From assembly GCA_023388075.1 (NCBI GenBank), contig JAEWGX010000012.1, forward strand, positions 1 through 62,200: a stretch of 62,200 nucleotides of DNA, read 5' to 3'. Made by a program: the position numbers and the translations under genes. The notes under the pieces are model-generated. The model worked only from the letters and a program-made list of their open reading frames with translations, did no database searches and was not told the origin of the DNA. This DNA is from Pseudomonadota bacterium. GTDB taxonomy: Bacteria > Pseudomonadota > Gammaproteobacteria > Burkholderiales > Burkholderiaceae_E. Positions 1 through 7,195 of this stretch are shown here, piece after piece (position 1 is the stretch's first letter; each line of letters opens with the position of its first letter).

Positions 1-286
1 ACGCGAGGCCACCCCCTCCCGGCAGTCGGCGACCGCGGCCGCCGGCGACGGGCCGGCCGTCTATCTGCTCCAGGCCGGTGCGTTCCGCGGGGCCTCCGAT
101 GCCGATGCCATGAAGCTCAAGCTCGCGCTGATGGGCCTCGAGGCGCAGGTCGTGACCGCGGAGGTGAGCGGATCGCCCATGTACCGCGTGCGGATCGGTC
201 CGTACGAGGGCCTGGATGCGATGAACCGGGCGCGTGCGCGCCTGGCGGAGAACGGGGTCGAGGCGACCGTCCTGCGCCAACGCTGA
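1..286 (+). CDS. SPOR-domain protein, C-terminal part (cut by window start)
   Basis: The reading frame is open from base 2 to the TGA at 284-286, and no start lies inside the window. The last 75 or so residues form a SPOR domain: a strand with YLLQAGAF, a helix rich in Lys/Ala, YRVRIGPY near the middle and a final VEATVLRQ strand. SPOR domains bind denuded septal peptidoglycan in the periplasm, so the intact protein is probably membrane-anchored with SPOR at its C-terminus. The segment before it is Ala/Gly/Pro-rich like a linker. It lies 96 bases upstream of dsbA. The N-terminal domain and exact role are not visible. Confidence 0.85.
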   Translation, partial: REATPSRQSATAAAGDGPAVYLLQAGAFRGASDADAMKLKLALMGLEAQVVTAEVSGSPMYRVRIGPYEGLDAMNRARARLAENGVEATVLRQR

Positions 287-382
287 TCCGCGCCGTTCGT
301 CGCCTCCAGGGTCGGCCGCGGGCCGCGCCCCGACGTTGAGTTGAATCGGGCCCGCTTGCGGGCAGACAGACAGGAAGACCAG

Positions 383-1012
383 ATGAAACGCAAGGAATTT
401 CTCTCGATCGCCCTCGCAGGCGCCGCCGCGGCCGCGCTGCCGCTCGGCGCTGTCCGGGCCCAAGGCGCGCCCTACAAGGTGCTGAAGTCGCCGGCGCCGA
501 CGGACGCAGAGCCGGGCAAGATCGAGGTGGTCGAGTTCTTCTGGTTCGGCTGCCCCCACTGCTATTCGCTCGAGCCGGTCATCAACGCATGGGCTTCCCG
601 CCTGCCGCCCGATGTCGTGTTCCGGCGCCAGCACGTGCCGTTCCGCGAGGTCAAGCATCAGCAGCTCTACTTCACGCTGCAGTCCATGGGGCAGGACAAC
701 GAGAAGGTGATGACGGCGGTGTTCAACGCCATTCACCAGCAGCGCAAGCGGATGACCGATCCCAAGGAGATGGCGAGCGTGCTGGCCACCGTGGGCGTCG
801 ACGCCAAGGCGTTCAACGACACGTTCGGCTCCTTCGGCGTGCGAACCCGCCAGCAGCGCGCGAACAAGCTGGCCGACGCCTACGACATCGACGGCGTGCC
901 GGCGATCGGCGTGAACGGAAAGTACCTGACCGCGCCGTCCATGGCGGGCTCCAACGAGGCCGCTCTGAGAGTGGTCGACGAGCTCGTCGCCAAGGAGCGC
1001 AAGGGTGCATAG
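383..1012 (+). CDS. dsbA: Thiol:disulfide interchange protein DsbA
   Basis: A periplasmic dithiol oxidase that introduces disulfides into exported proteins. The ATG at 383 gives 209 residues with a signal peptide (MKRKEF, then an Ala-rich core ending VRAQ around residue 27). The active site is CPHC at 57-60, the classic DsbA redox motif, and the cis-proline loop is GVPAIGVNG with Pro173. A purine-rich GGAAG sits just upstream of this ATG. An in-frame TTG at 341 would add 14 residues before the signal peptide and is unlikely. Length and motifs match the DsbA family. It follows the SPOR gene and precedes an SDR gene on the same strand. Confidence 0.95.
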   Translation: MKRKEFLSIALAGAAAAALPLGAVRAQGAPYKVLKSPAPTDAEPGKIEVVEFFWFGCPHCYSLEPVINAWASRLPPDVVFRRQHVPFREVKHQQLYFTLQSMGQDNEKVMTAVFNAIHQQRKRMTDPKEMASVLATVGVDAKAFNDTFGSFGVRTRQQRANKLADAYDIDGVPAIGVNGKYLTAPSMAGSNEAALRVVDELVAKERKGA

Positions 1013-1093
1013 GGGGCCGTTCGGCTCGGACAGGGCCGCACGGTCGCTGCCGGGGATGGCATCCCCGACCCTCGCCGGGAGCGCCGGCCAGCC

Positions 1094-1933
1094 GTGCGGG
1101 TAGCGATCACCGGTGCCTCGAGCGGGCTCGGGCGCGCGTTGGCGGCCGAGTTCGCCCGGCGGTTCCCCGGGGCGGAGCTGATGCTCGTCGCCCGGCGCGA
1201 GTCCCGGCTCGCCGAGCTGGCGGCGTCCCTCTCCGGGAGCACCTGTGACTGCTATGCGCTCGACGTGACCGAGGTCGGGGCGCTGGAGGCCGCCTGTCGC
1301 GACTATGTCGGGCGACGCGGCGCGCCGGACGTGGTGATCGCCAATGCCGGGATCAGCGCCGGCACCGTGACCGGCGTGGCCGGGGACCGGGCGGTGTTCC
1401 GGCGGATCGTGGAGGTGAACCTGCTGGCGATGCCGGACACCTTCGCGCCCTTCATCGCGCCGATGCGCGCCGCAGGCCAGGGCACCCTGGTCGGCATCGC
1501 GAGCGTCGCCGGCGTGCGCGGCATTCCGGGCTCGGAGGCCTACAGCGCAAGCAAGGCAGGTGTCATCGCGTACCTCGAGAGCCTGCGGGTGGGCCTGCGC
1601 GGCAGCGGCGTGTCGGTGGTCACCCTCGTGCCGGGGTACGTGAAGAGCGAGATGACCGACGTCAACGACTTCCGGATGCCGTTCCTGATCTCCGCCGACG
1701 ACTTCGCCCGCCGCGCCGTGCAGGCGATCCTGCGGCGGGACCGCTATCGCACCATCCCGTGGCAGATGGGCCTGGCTGCGACGGCGCTGCGCGCCCTGCC
1801 GCGGCCGCTCTATGACCGTGTCTTCGAGAACGCGCCGCGCAAGCCGCGCCGGGCATCTCGCCACGGCGCGGGCGATGCGGGCGCGGGTGACGGAGCGGGG
1901 CGGTCCCGAGGCGAAGAGGGCGCATCATGGTGA
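1094..1933 (+). CDS. SDR family oxidoreductase
   Basis: A classical short-chain dehydrogenase/reductase, probably a cytoplasmic NAD(P)(H)-dependent enzyme. The Rossmann motif TGASSGLG is at 6-13, NAG at 84-86, the catalytic Ser near 137 and YSASK with Tyr150 and Lys154. The start is a GTG at 1094. The substrate-binding half (PGYVKSEMTD) resembles the group often found fused or next to lipid and envelope genes, but the substrate cannot be read from sequence. The last 40 or so residues are Arg/Gly/Ala-rich. Its stop overlaps the rlpA start by 7 bases, so the two are probably co-translated. Confidence 0.88.
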   Translation: MRVAITGASSGLGRALAAEFARRFPGAELMLVARRESRLAELAASLSGSTCDCYALDVTEVGALEAACRDYVGRRGAPDVVIANAGISAGTVTGVAGDRAVFRRIVEVNLLAMPDTFAPFIAPMRAAGQGTLVGIASVAGVRGIPGSEAYSASKAGVIAYLESLRVGLRGSGVSVVTLVPGYVKSEMTDVNDFRMPFLISADDFARRAVQAILRRDRYRTIPWQMGLAATALRALPRPLYDRVFENAPRKPRRASRHGAGDAGAGDGAGRSRGEEGASW

Positions 1934-3075
1934 GCGTCCTCGCGGCGCGGCCACCCGGTCCCACGCGCTTCGCGGCCGCGTCGGACCGCCTGGTGGCACG
2001 GCTGGCGGCCACCGTTTCGGCCGGCGCCCTCCTGCTGGTGGCGGGTTGCTCCACGCCGGTGACACCGGCGCCGCGGGGCCCGTCGATCTCGAGCGACGGT
2101 GGCGGCCAGGCAGCGGCGCGGACGGCGACCGAACCCGCCCGGCCGCCGTCGGGCCTGGACGGCTTGGCGCCATCGCCACCGCCAGGCGCGCCGGCAGGCA
2201 CCGGCGTCACTCGCGGCGGCGGCTACTACCTCGATGACGGTCCCGGCGCGCGTCCCCTCGCCGAGGTCATGGAACTGGCCGCACGACCGGATCCGGTGCC
2301 GGTCGCGGAGCCGCTGCATCCGCGTGCGAACCGTCCCTACCGGGTGATGGGCAACGACTATCGCCCGATGACCCGGCGCGCCGCCTTCGTCGAGCAGGGC
2401 ATCGCCTCGTGGTACGGGCGCCGCTTCCATGGCAACCCCACGTCCATCGGCGAGCGCTACGACATGTACGCGATGACGGCGGCCCATCCGACGTTGCCGA
2501 TCCCCAGCTATGCGCGGGTGACGAGCCTGGAGAACGGCCGGTCGGTGATCGTGCGGGTCAACGACCGCGGCCCGTTCCTGCACGGCCGCGTGATCGACCT
2601 CTCCTTCCTGGCCGCGTACAAGCTCGGCTATGTCGAGGCGGGCAGCGCGCCGGTGCGCGTCGAGCTCCTGGATCCGCGGGAGGAGGCCCCCCTGCAGCAG
2701 GTCAGGGCAGCGGGCGTCCGGCCGCAGGTCGTGCGCACCGGCTTTCGGATGGCCGACGAGACGGGCACCGCCCGCGTGGCCGACGCCGTCGCCGTCGACC
2801 CCGCCGACGCCGGCCAGGTCCACCTGCTGCAGCTCGGCGCGTTTCGCGCGCGCGAGAACGCCCAGGCGGCGGCGGATCGGTTGGCACGGCAGCTCGCACC
2901 GCTGCAGGTGCGGGTGCACATGACGCAGCAGGACGGCCTGTACCGCATCCAGGCCGGGCCGTACGGCGCGCGCGACGATGCGGTGCGCGCAGGCGAGCAG
3001 GTCCGCGCGCTGACCGGGTTGTCGCCGATGGTGGTGCAGGGCACCGCCGAGGCCGAAGCGTCCGGCATCCAATGA
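1927..3075 (+). CDS. rlpA: RlpA-like septal lytic transglycosylase lipoprotein
   Basis: An outer-membrane lipoprotein that cleaves peptide-free glycan strands at the septum. The lipobox LVAGC places the lipidated Cys at 41. A long Pro/Gly-rich linker follows, then the double-psi beta-barrel domain from about 155 to 250. It contains GIASWYG (158-164), Glu176 in the GERYD segment and Asp213 in VNDRGP, the residue pair expected for catalysis. A SPOR domain occupies about 298-375. At 382 residues the protein is of normal length. The upstream region is fused closely to the SDR gene (overlapping stop and start), and the gene converges on rsmI. Confidence 0.93.
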   Translation: MVSVLAARPPGPTRFAAASDRLVARLAATVSAGALLLVAGCSTPVTPAPRGPSISSDGGGQAAARTATEPARPPSGLDGLAPSPPPGAPAGTGVTRGGGYYLDDGPGARPLAEVMELAARPDPVPVAEPLHPRANRPYRVMGNDYRPMTRRAAFVEQGIASWYGRRFHGNPTSIGERYDMYAMTAAHPTLPIPSYARVTSLENGRSVIVRVNDRGPFLHGRVIDLSFLAAYKLGYVEAGSAPVRVELLDPREEAPLQQVRAAGVRPQVVRTGFRMADETGTARVADAVAVDPADAGQVHLLQLGAFRARENAQAAADRLARQLAPLQVRVHMTQQDGLYRIQAGPYGARDDAVRAGEQVRALTGLSPMVVQGTAEAEASGIQ

Positions 3076-3106
3076 CCGCGGCGCGCAGGCCGGGCGGCCC
3101 GGACGC

Positions 3107-3970
3107 CTAGCTACCCCCCTTCCGGTCCGTCACGGCGCGCCGATAGAGCTCGTCGGCGGAGTCGCCACTGATCTTCGCGGCAAGGCGGGCCGCCTGCCGC
3201 GGCGGCAGCGCTTCGGACAGCACCGCGATCGCGCGCCGGCCGACCTCGGAGAGGGGCGGCACGGCGTCGCCGTCGGCGCTCGCTTCGCGCGGCGACGGAA
3301 ACACCAGCAGCGCGAACTCGCCGCGACGATGGTTGGGGTCGGCGGCGAGCCAACCCGGCAGGTCCGCGAGCGGCATGCGCGCCAGTTGCTCGAACTGCTT
3401 GGTCAGCTCCCGGCCCACCAGAACCTCACGCGTCTCCGCGAGCGTCGCGACCAGGTCTGCCGCACTCTCCACGATGCGGTGCGGCGCCTCGAACACGACG
3501 AAGGCGGCCGGCAGCGCGGCGAGCTCGGCAAGGCGCTGCCGCCGGGCCGACGGCCGGCTGGGCAGGAAGCCTTCGAAGTGGAAGCGCCCCTCCGCGAGAC
3601 CGGCCGCGCTCACCAATGCGGTCAGCGCGCTCGGTCCCGGCACCGGGACCACCTTCGCGCCGGCGCGGTGGGCGGACGCGACCAGGCGCGCGCCCGGATC
3701 GCTGATGCCCGGCGTGCCGGCGTCGGTGATGAGCGCCACCGACTCGCCCTGGGCGATGCGCTCGAGGATGTCCTGCGACGCCGCGGCTTCATTGTGCGCA
3801 TGCAGGGCGATGCAGCGCGCGCCCGCGCCGACGTGCTGCAGCAGCGGGCGGCTGGTGCGGGTGTCCTCCGCCGCGATCAGCGTCACCGATCGCAGGACGC
3901 GCGCGGCCCGGCGGCCTAGGTCCTCCAGGTTACCGATCGGGGTGGCCACTACATATAATGCAGCGGGCAT
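3107..3970 (-). CDS. rsmI: 16S rRNA (cytidine-1402-2'-O)-methyltransferase RsmI
   Basis: It 2'-O-methylates C1402 in the ribosomal P-site region using SAM. Recognisable family motifs run in order: LYVVATPIGNLEDL near the N-terminus, AEDTRTSRPLL, then the glycine loop TDAGTPGISDPG, and a C-terminal KISGDSADELYRRA segment. The ATG at 3970 gives 287 residues, the usual RsmI length. An upstream in-frame ATG at 4039 would add 23 residues without family character and would overlap the divergent LppC gene start. The rsmI/LppC/yraN/dolP order matches the enterobacterial rsmI-lpoA-yraN-diaA-dolP locus, except that diaA is missing here. Confidence 0.95.
   Translation of the reverse strand: MPAALYVVATPIGNLEDLGRRAARVLRSVTLIAAEDTRTSRPLLQHVGAGARCIALHAHNEAAASQDILERIAQGESVALITDAGTPGISDPGARLVASAHRAGAKVVPVPGPSALTALVSAAGLAEGRFHFEGFLPSRPSARRQRLAELAALPAAFVVFEAPHRIVESAADLVATLAETREVLVGRELTKQFEQLARMPLADLPGWLAADPNHRRGEFALLVFPSPREASADGDAVPPLSEVGRRAIAVLSEALPPRQAARLAAKISGDSADELYRRAVTDRKGGS
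3954..3959 (+). promoter_or_regulatory. Perfect -10 hexamer (TATAAT) facing the LppC-like gene
   Basis: TATAAT lies about 80 bases upstream of the LppC-like start, inside the first codons of the divergent rsmI. No convincing -35 hexamer is seen 16-18 bases before it (the nearest is a GTTACC-like string with longer spacing). Because it also encodes conserved RsmI residues on the other strand, the match could be chance. Confidence 0.27.
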
Positions 3971-4040
3971 GCTCGCTGGCGGGTCTGCCGGCAGCGGTTC
4001 AGCGGCGGGATCCTGTCCGGCGCGCGTGATTGAGGACATG

Positions 4041-5132
4041 ATGCTGCGTCGACGACTGATCTTCGGAATGATGGGAGCCGCCGGTTCCGTCGCACTGGGC
4101 ACGGCGGCCCGTGCGCAACCGACAGTGGGCGCCGTCGATCGTATCGGCCTATTGTTACCCAGATCCGCCGGGCCCTTCGGCCGTGTCAACAGCGCGGTGC
4201 GCGCGGGCATCGAAGCCGCCTTCCACCGCGACGGCGGCGGGCTCGCGGTGGATATCTACGAGGTCGACGACACGCCGCAGTCGCTCGCGGCCGCGTACCG
4301 CGGCATGCTCGAGCGCGGCACCGCGCTTTCGCTCGGGCCCCTCAGCCGGGGTGGTGTGAGCGCGCTGCTCGCGCTCGGCGAGGTGCCGATCACCACCGTG
4401 GCGCTCAACCAGCCCGAGGGCGAGGAGCTGCTGCCCTGGAACGTCATCATCTTCACGCTCGCTGTCGAATACGAAGCCCAGCGCATGGCCGCGATCGCGA
4501 TGGAGGACACCCAGGGCCGGGTGGCCGGTGGCCGTGTCCCCGGCGCGATCGTCGTGACGTCCGCCACGCCGCTCGGTCGCCGCGGCGCCGCCGCCTTCGT
4601 CACGCGCTGGCGCGAGCTCGGCGGCCAGGCGGACGATCCCCTGGAGCTGGAGGAAAGCGCCCTCTACAAATTCCGCTCGGTCATCGCGAAGGAGTCCGGG
4701 GACCTCTACTTCCTCTCCATGGGCGCCAGCCTGGCGCGTCCGGTGCGCACCATCATCGGCCGCACCCTGCCGGCCTACGGCACGTCGCTGCTCTCGCAGG
4801 GCGTGCCCAGCCTCGCGGGCGCACTGGATCCGGGCCTGCGCGCCCCGGAGCTGGACGGCCTGCGGCTGCTGGAGATGCCGATGATCCTGCAGCCCAACTA
4901 CGCGGCGGCGCTGGGCTACTCCGCGCCGCCCGCTGAATTCTCGCTGGAGATGCAGCGTCTCTACGCCCTCGGCATCGATGCGTTCCGCGTGGCGCGGGCC
5001 ATGTTCTCCGGCCGCCAGTCCTTCGAGATCGACGGCATGACCGGACGCCTGCGCTTCGACGGCGGCATGCCGCTCGTCACGCGCGAGCCCCGGCTCGCGC
5101 AGTTCCGGGACGGCATTCCAGTTCCGCTGTGA
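4041..5132 (+). CDS. LppC-family penicillin-binding protein activator, short form
   Basis: It resembles the C-terminal periplasmic-binding-like domain of LpoA/LppC, which activates PBP1A. Typical family segments include IGLLLPRSGPF-like residues at the mature N-terminus, a GPLSRGGVSAL loop, VALNQP and a DAFRVAR segment near the end. At 363 residues it lacks the N-terminal TPR-like domain of enterobacterial LpoA. It carries a cleavable signal (RRRLIFGMMGAAG to ARAQ, about residues 4-26) with no lipobox Cys, so it should be soluble and periplasmic rather than a lipoprotein. The start could be 4038 or 4041; GAGGA lies just upstream. The conserved position between rsmI and yraN supports the call. 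Confidence 0.85.
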   Translation: MLRRRLIFGMMGAAGSVALGTAARAQPTVGAVDRIGLLLPRSAGPFGRVNSAVRAGIEAAFHRDGGGLAVDIYEVDDTPQSLAAAYRGMLERGTALSLGPLSRGGVSALLALGEVPITTVALNQPEGEELLPWNVIIFTLAVEYEAQRMAAIAMEDTQGRVAGGRVPGAIVVTSATPLGRRGAAAFVTRWRELGGQADDPLELEESALYKFRSVIAKESGDLYFLSMGASLARPVRTIIGRTLPAYGTSLLSQGVPSLAGALDPGLRAPELDGLRLLEMPMILQPNYAAALGYSAPPAEFSLEMQRLYALGIDAFRVARAMFSGRQSFEIDGMTGRLRFDGGMPLVTREPRLAQFRDGIPVPL

Positions 5133-5151
5133 GCGGACCGGAGGGTGCACG

Positions 5152-5514
5152 GTGGGCGCCACCGCCCGGCAGATCGCGGGACAGGACGCCGAGTCGGCGG
5201 CGCGGCGCCTCCTCGAAGCTGCCGGACTCGGCTTCGTCGCGGCCAACGTGCGCTACAAGGTCGGCGAGATCGACCTGGTCATGCGCGACGGAGATTCGCT
5301 CGTCTTCGTGGAGGTTCGCAGGCGGCGCTCCAGCGCCTTCGGCGGTGCCGCAGCGAGCATCGGCCACCGCAAGCAGGCGCGCCTGCGGCGCGCCGCGCAG
5401 TGCTACCTGCTGGATTCGTTCGGCCAGCGAGCCTGGCCGGGCTGCCGCTTCGACGCGGTGGTGTTCGACGGTCGCTCGCACGAATGGATCCGCGACGCGT
5501 TCGGCGCCCCATGA
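5152..5514 (+). CDS. yraN: YraN/UPF0102 family nuclease-fold protein
   Basis: A small 120-residue protein of the UPF0102 family, which has a restriction-endonuclease-like fold. The characteristic segments are present: GxxAE-type N-terminal helix (GQDAESAARRLLEAAG), NVRYKVGEIDLV, VFVEVRRR and IGHRKQARLRRAAQ. The acidic Asp in GEIDLV and the Glu in FVEVR would form the metal-binding site. The biological role is not established. The start is a GTG 19 bases after the LppC-like stop, with GGAGGG just upstream, so the two genes are probably one transcription unit. The synteny is conserved with other proteobacteria. Confidence 0.92.
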   Translation: MGATARQIAGQDAESAARRLLEAAGLGFVAANVRYKVGEIDLVMRDGDSLVFVEVRRRRSSAFGGAAASIGHRKQARLRRAAQCYLLDSFGQRAWPGCRFDAVVFDGRSHEWIRDAFGAP

Positions 5515-5573
5515 ATCGGTGCCGCATGAATCGGCGCGCGCGAACCGGCGCCGGGCCAAACGCCGCGACTCCT

Positions 5574-5579
5574 TATAAT
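5574..5579 (+). promoter_or_regulatory. Possible -10 hexamer upstream of dolP
   Basis: A TATAAT sits about 85 bases before the dolP ATG, in the gap after yraN. The region 15-19 bases upstream is GC-rich and shows no clear -35. It is a plausible but unsupported promoter for dolP. Confidence 0.3.
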
Positions 5580-5663
5580 CTCGGCGACACGAATCGAACC
5601 GACTCCAGAGAGTCCAACCGTCGTTCCGCTCGCGCGGCAGCGAACCAGCCTGGGAGCCCGCCC

Positions 5664-6329
5664 ATGACCCGTTCCGAAGCATCCGTCCTACGCGCACACG
5701 TCGGCCGGCGCCTGGTCCTCTCGGTCCTCGCGGTTTCGACGCTGGGCCTCGCCGGATGCTTCGGCCTCGCGGTGACCGGAGCCGCGGTGGGCACGATGGC
5801 CGTGCTCGACCGTCGCTCGCTCGGCGCGCAGACCGAAGACCAGTCCATCGAGCTGCACGGCCTGCGGGTGCTGAACGAGGCGGTGAACAACAGGAATGTC
5901 GGGTCCATCTCGATCACGAGCTTCAACCGGCGCGTGCTGCTGAGCGGCCAGGCGGATTCTGAGCAGACGCGCCAGCTCGCGGAGGAGGAGGTCCGGCAGC
6001 GGGTCCCCAATATCAAGGACATCTACAACGAGGTCGAGGTGGCGCCGGCGCCGGCCGGCTTCGCGGCCCGCACCAAGGACACGACGCTCACCGCGCGGGT
6101 GAAAACCAACCTGGTGCGTGAGCGCAATCTCTCCGCCAACGCGATCAAGGTGGTGACCGAGCAGTCCACCGTCTACCTGATGGGCCTCGTCACGCGCGAC
6201 GAGGGCGAGCGCGCCGCGTACATCGCCTCGCAGGTCTCCGGCGTGAGCCGGGTGGTGACGCTTTTCGAGTACATCACCGAAGACGAGCTGAAGCGGATCC
6301 AGGGCGCGGGATCAGGCGCGAGCAAGTAG
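5664..6329 (+). CDS. dolP: BON-domain outer-membrane lipoprotein (DolP/YraP-like)
   Basis: A 221-residue lipoprotein with a signal peptide ending LGLAGC (lipidated Cys32), followed by a short hydrophobic Gly/Ala segment. Two BON domains follow, the first about residues 65-135 (containing RVLLSGQA and a VPNIKDIYNEV strand) and the second about 140-215 (NAIKVVTEQSTVYLMG, then VSGVSRVVTLFEYI). DolP-type proteins sit in the outer membrane, bind anionic phospholipid and maintain envelope integrity. The ATG at 5664 was chosen because the lipobox lies the right distance behind it. diaA, which usually lies between yraN and dolP, is absent. Confidence 0.9.
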   Translation: MTRSEASVLRAHVGRRLVLSVLAVSTLGLAGCFGLAVTGAAVGTMAVLDRRSLGAQTEDQSIELHGLRVLNEAVNNRNVGSISITSFNRRVLLSGQADSEQTRQLAEEEVRQRVPNIKDIYNEVEVAPAPAGFAARTKDTTLTARVKTNLVRERNLSANAIKVVTEQSTVYLMGLVTRDEGERAAYIASQVSGVSRVVTLFEYITEDELKRIQGAGSGASK

Positions 6330-6508
6330 CGCTGCGGCGGGTGCATCGCCCGTCACGCCCACCGGACGGTTGCTGGCGGCAGGCCGGTGGCGTGCCGTCG
6401 AAGGCGACGATGGTGCGCTGCGATCAATGAACCGGGCGGACTGACGGACGGCCTGCTGCCGTCTCGGATTTGGCACTAACCTATCTCCGTTTCGCAACGG
6501 AGATCCTC

Positions 6509-7111
6509 GTGTCCAACGGTCTGATCGTACTCCTCGGCCTCTTCGCCGCGGTCGCAGTGTGGGCGGTAGCCGTGTTCAACCGGCTCGTGCGAAGCCGCAA
6601 CCTCATGCGCAACGCCTTCTCCCAGATCGACGTGCAGTTGAAGCGGCGTCACGACCTGATCCCGGGCCTGGTCAACACCGCGCGCGGCTACCTCCAGCAC
6701 GAGCGACAGACGCTCGAAGGCGTCACGCTGGCCCGCCAGCGCGCGAGCGATGCGCGTAGCGCGGCCGCGGCGCCGGCGCGGCGGCCCGACGCGGAGCTGC
6801 TCGAGGCGCTCGACCGTGCCGAGGCCGGCCTCAACACGGCACTGGGCAAGTTCGCGCTGGTGGTCGAGGCCTATCCGGAGCTCAAGGCCGACCGCACCAT
6901 CATGCAACTGAGCGAGGAGCTCACCTCGACGGAGAACCGGATCGGCTTCTCCCGCCAGGCGTTCAACGACGCGGTGAACGCGTACAACGACGCGATCGGC
7001 GTGTTCCCCGCGTCACTGGTGGCGACCGCCTGCGGCTTCACGCCCGCGGGGCAGCTGCGCAGCACGACCAGCGCGGTGGAGCGCAGCCCGGTCGCCGTCA
7101 CGCTCACCTGA
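6509..7111 (+). CDS. lemA: LemA family protein
   Basis: About 200 residues, with one N-terminal membrane segment (residues 4-23), then the LemA signature around FNRLVRSRNLMRNAFSQ, DVQLKRRHDLIPGLV and a long helical bundle ending with AVNAYNDAIGVFPASLVA. The family is widespread; its function is unclear, though it is repeatedly found next to membrane metalloproteases. The GTG start at 6509 is preferred: ACGGAG lies 7 bases upstream and the membrane segment then begins at once. An in-frame TTG at 6470 would add 13 residues. An M48 protease gene follows 84 bases downstream on the same strand, a recurrent pairing. Confidence 0.9.
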   Translation: MSNGLIVLLGLFAAVAVWAVAVFNRLVRSRNLMRNAFSQIDVQLKRRHDLIPGLVNTARGYLQHERQTLEGVTLARQRASDARSAAAAPARRPDAELLEALDRAEAGLNTALGKFALVVEAYPELKADRTIMQLSEELTSTENRIGFSRQAFNDAVNAYNDAIGVFPASLVATACGFTPAGQLRSTTSAVERSPVAVTLT

Positions 7112-7195
7112 TGGACGCCACGCGAAGCGCCCGGCGGCCTCCGGCCAGGAGGCCGGAACCTGCGCGCCCGCCGTCGAGCCCCGCGAATCGCTAGC

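Noticed and set aside
3088..3102. CCGGG-CGG-CCCGG palindrome between rlpA and rsmI as a terminator or a copy of the hairpin repeat
   Set aside because: The stem is only five bases with a three-base loop and no T-tract, and the shared GGCCGGGCGGC is too short in GC-rich DNA to claim relationship.
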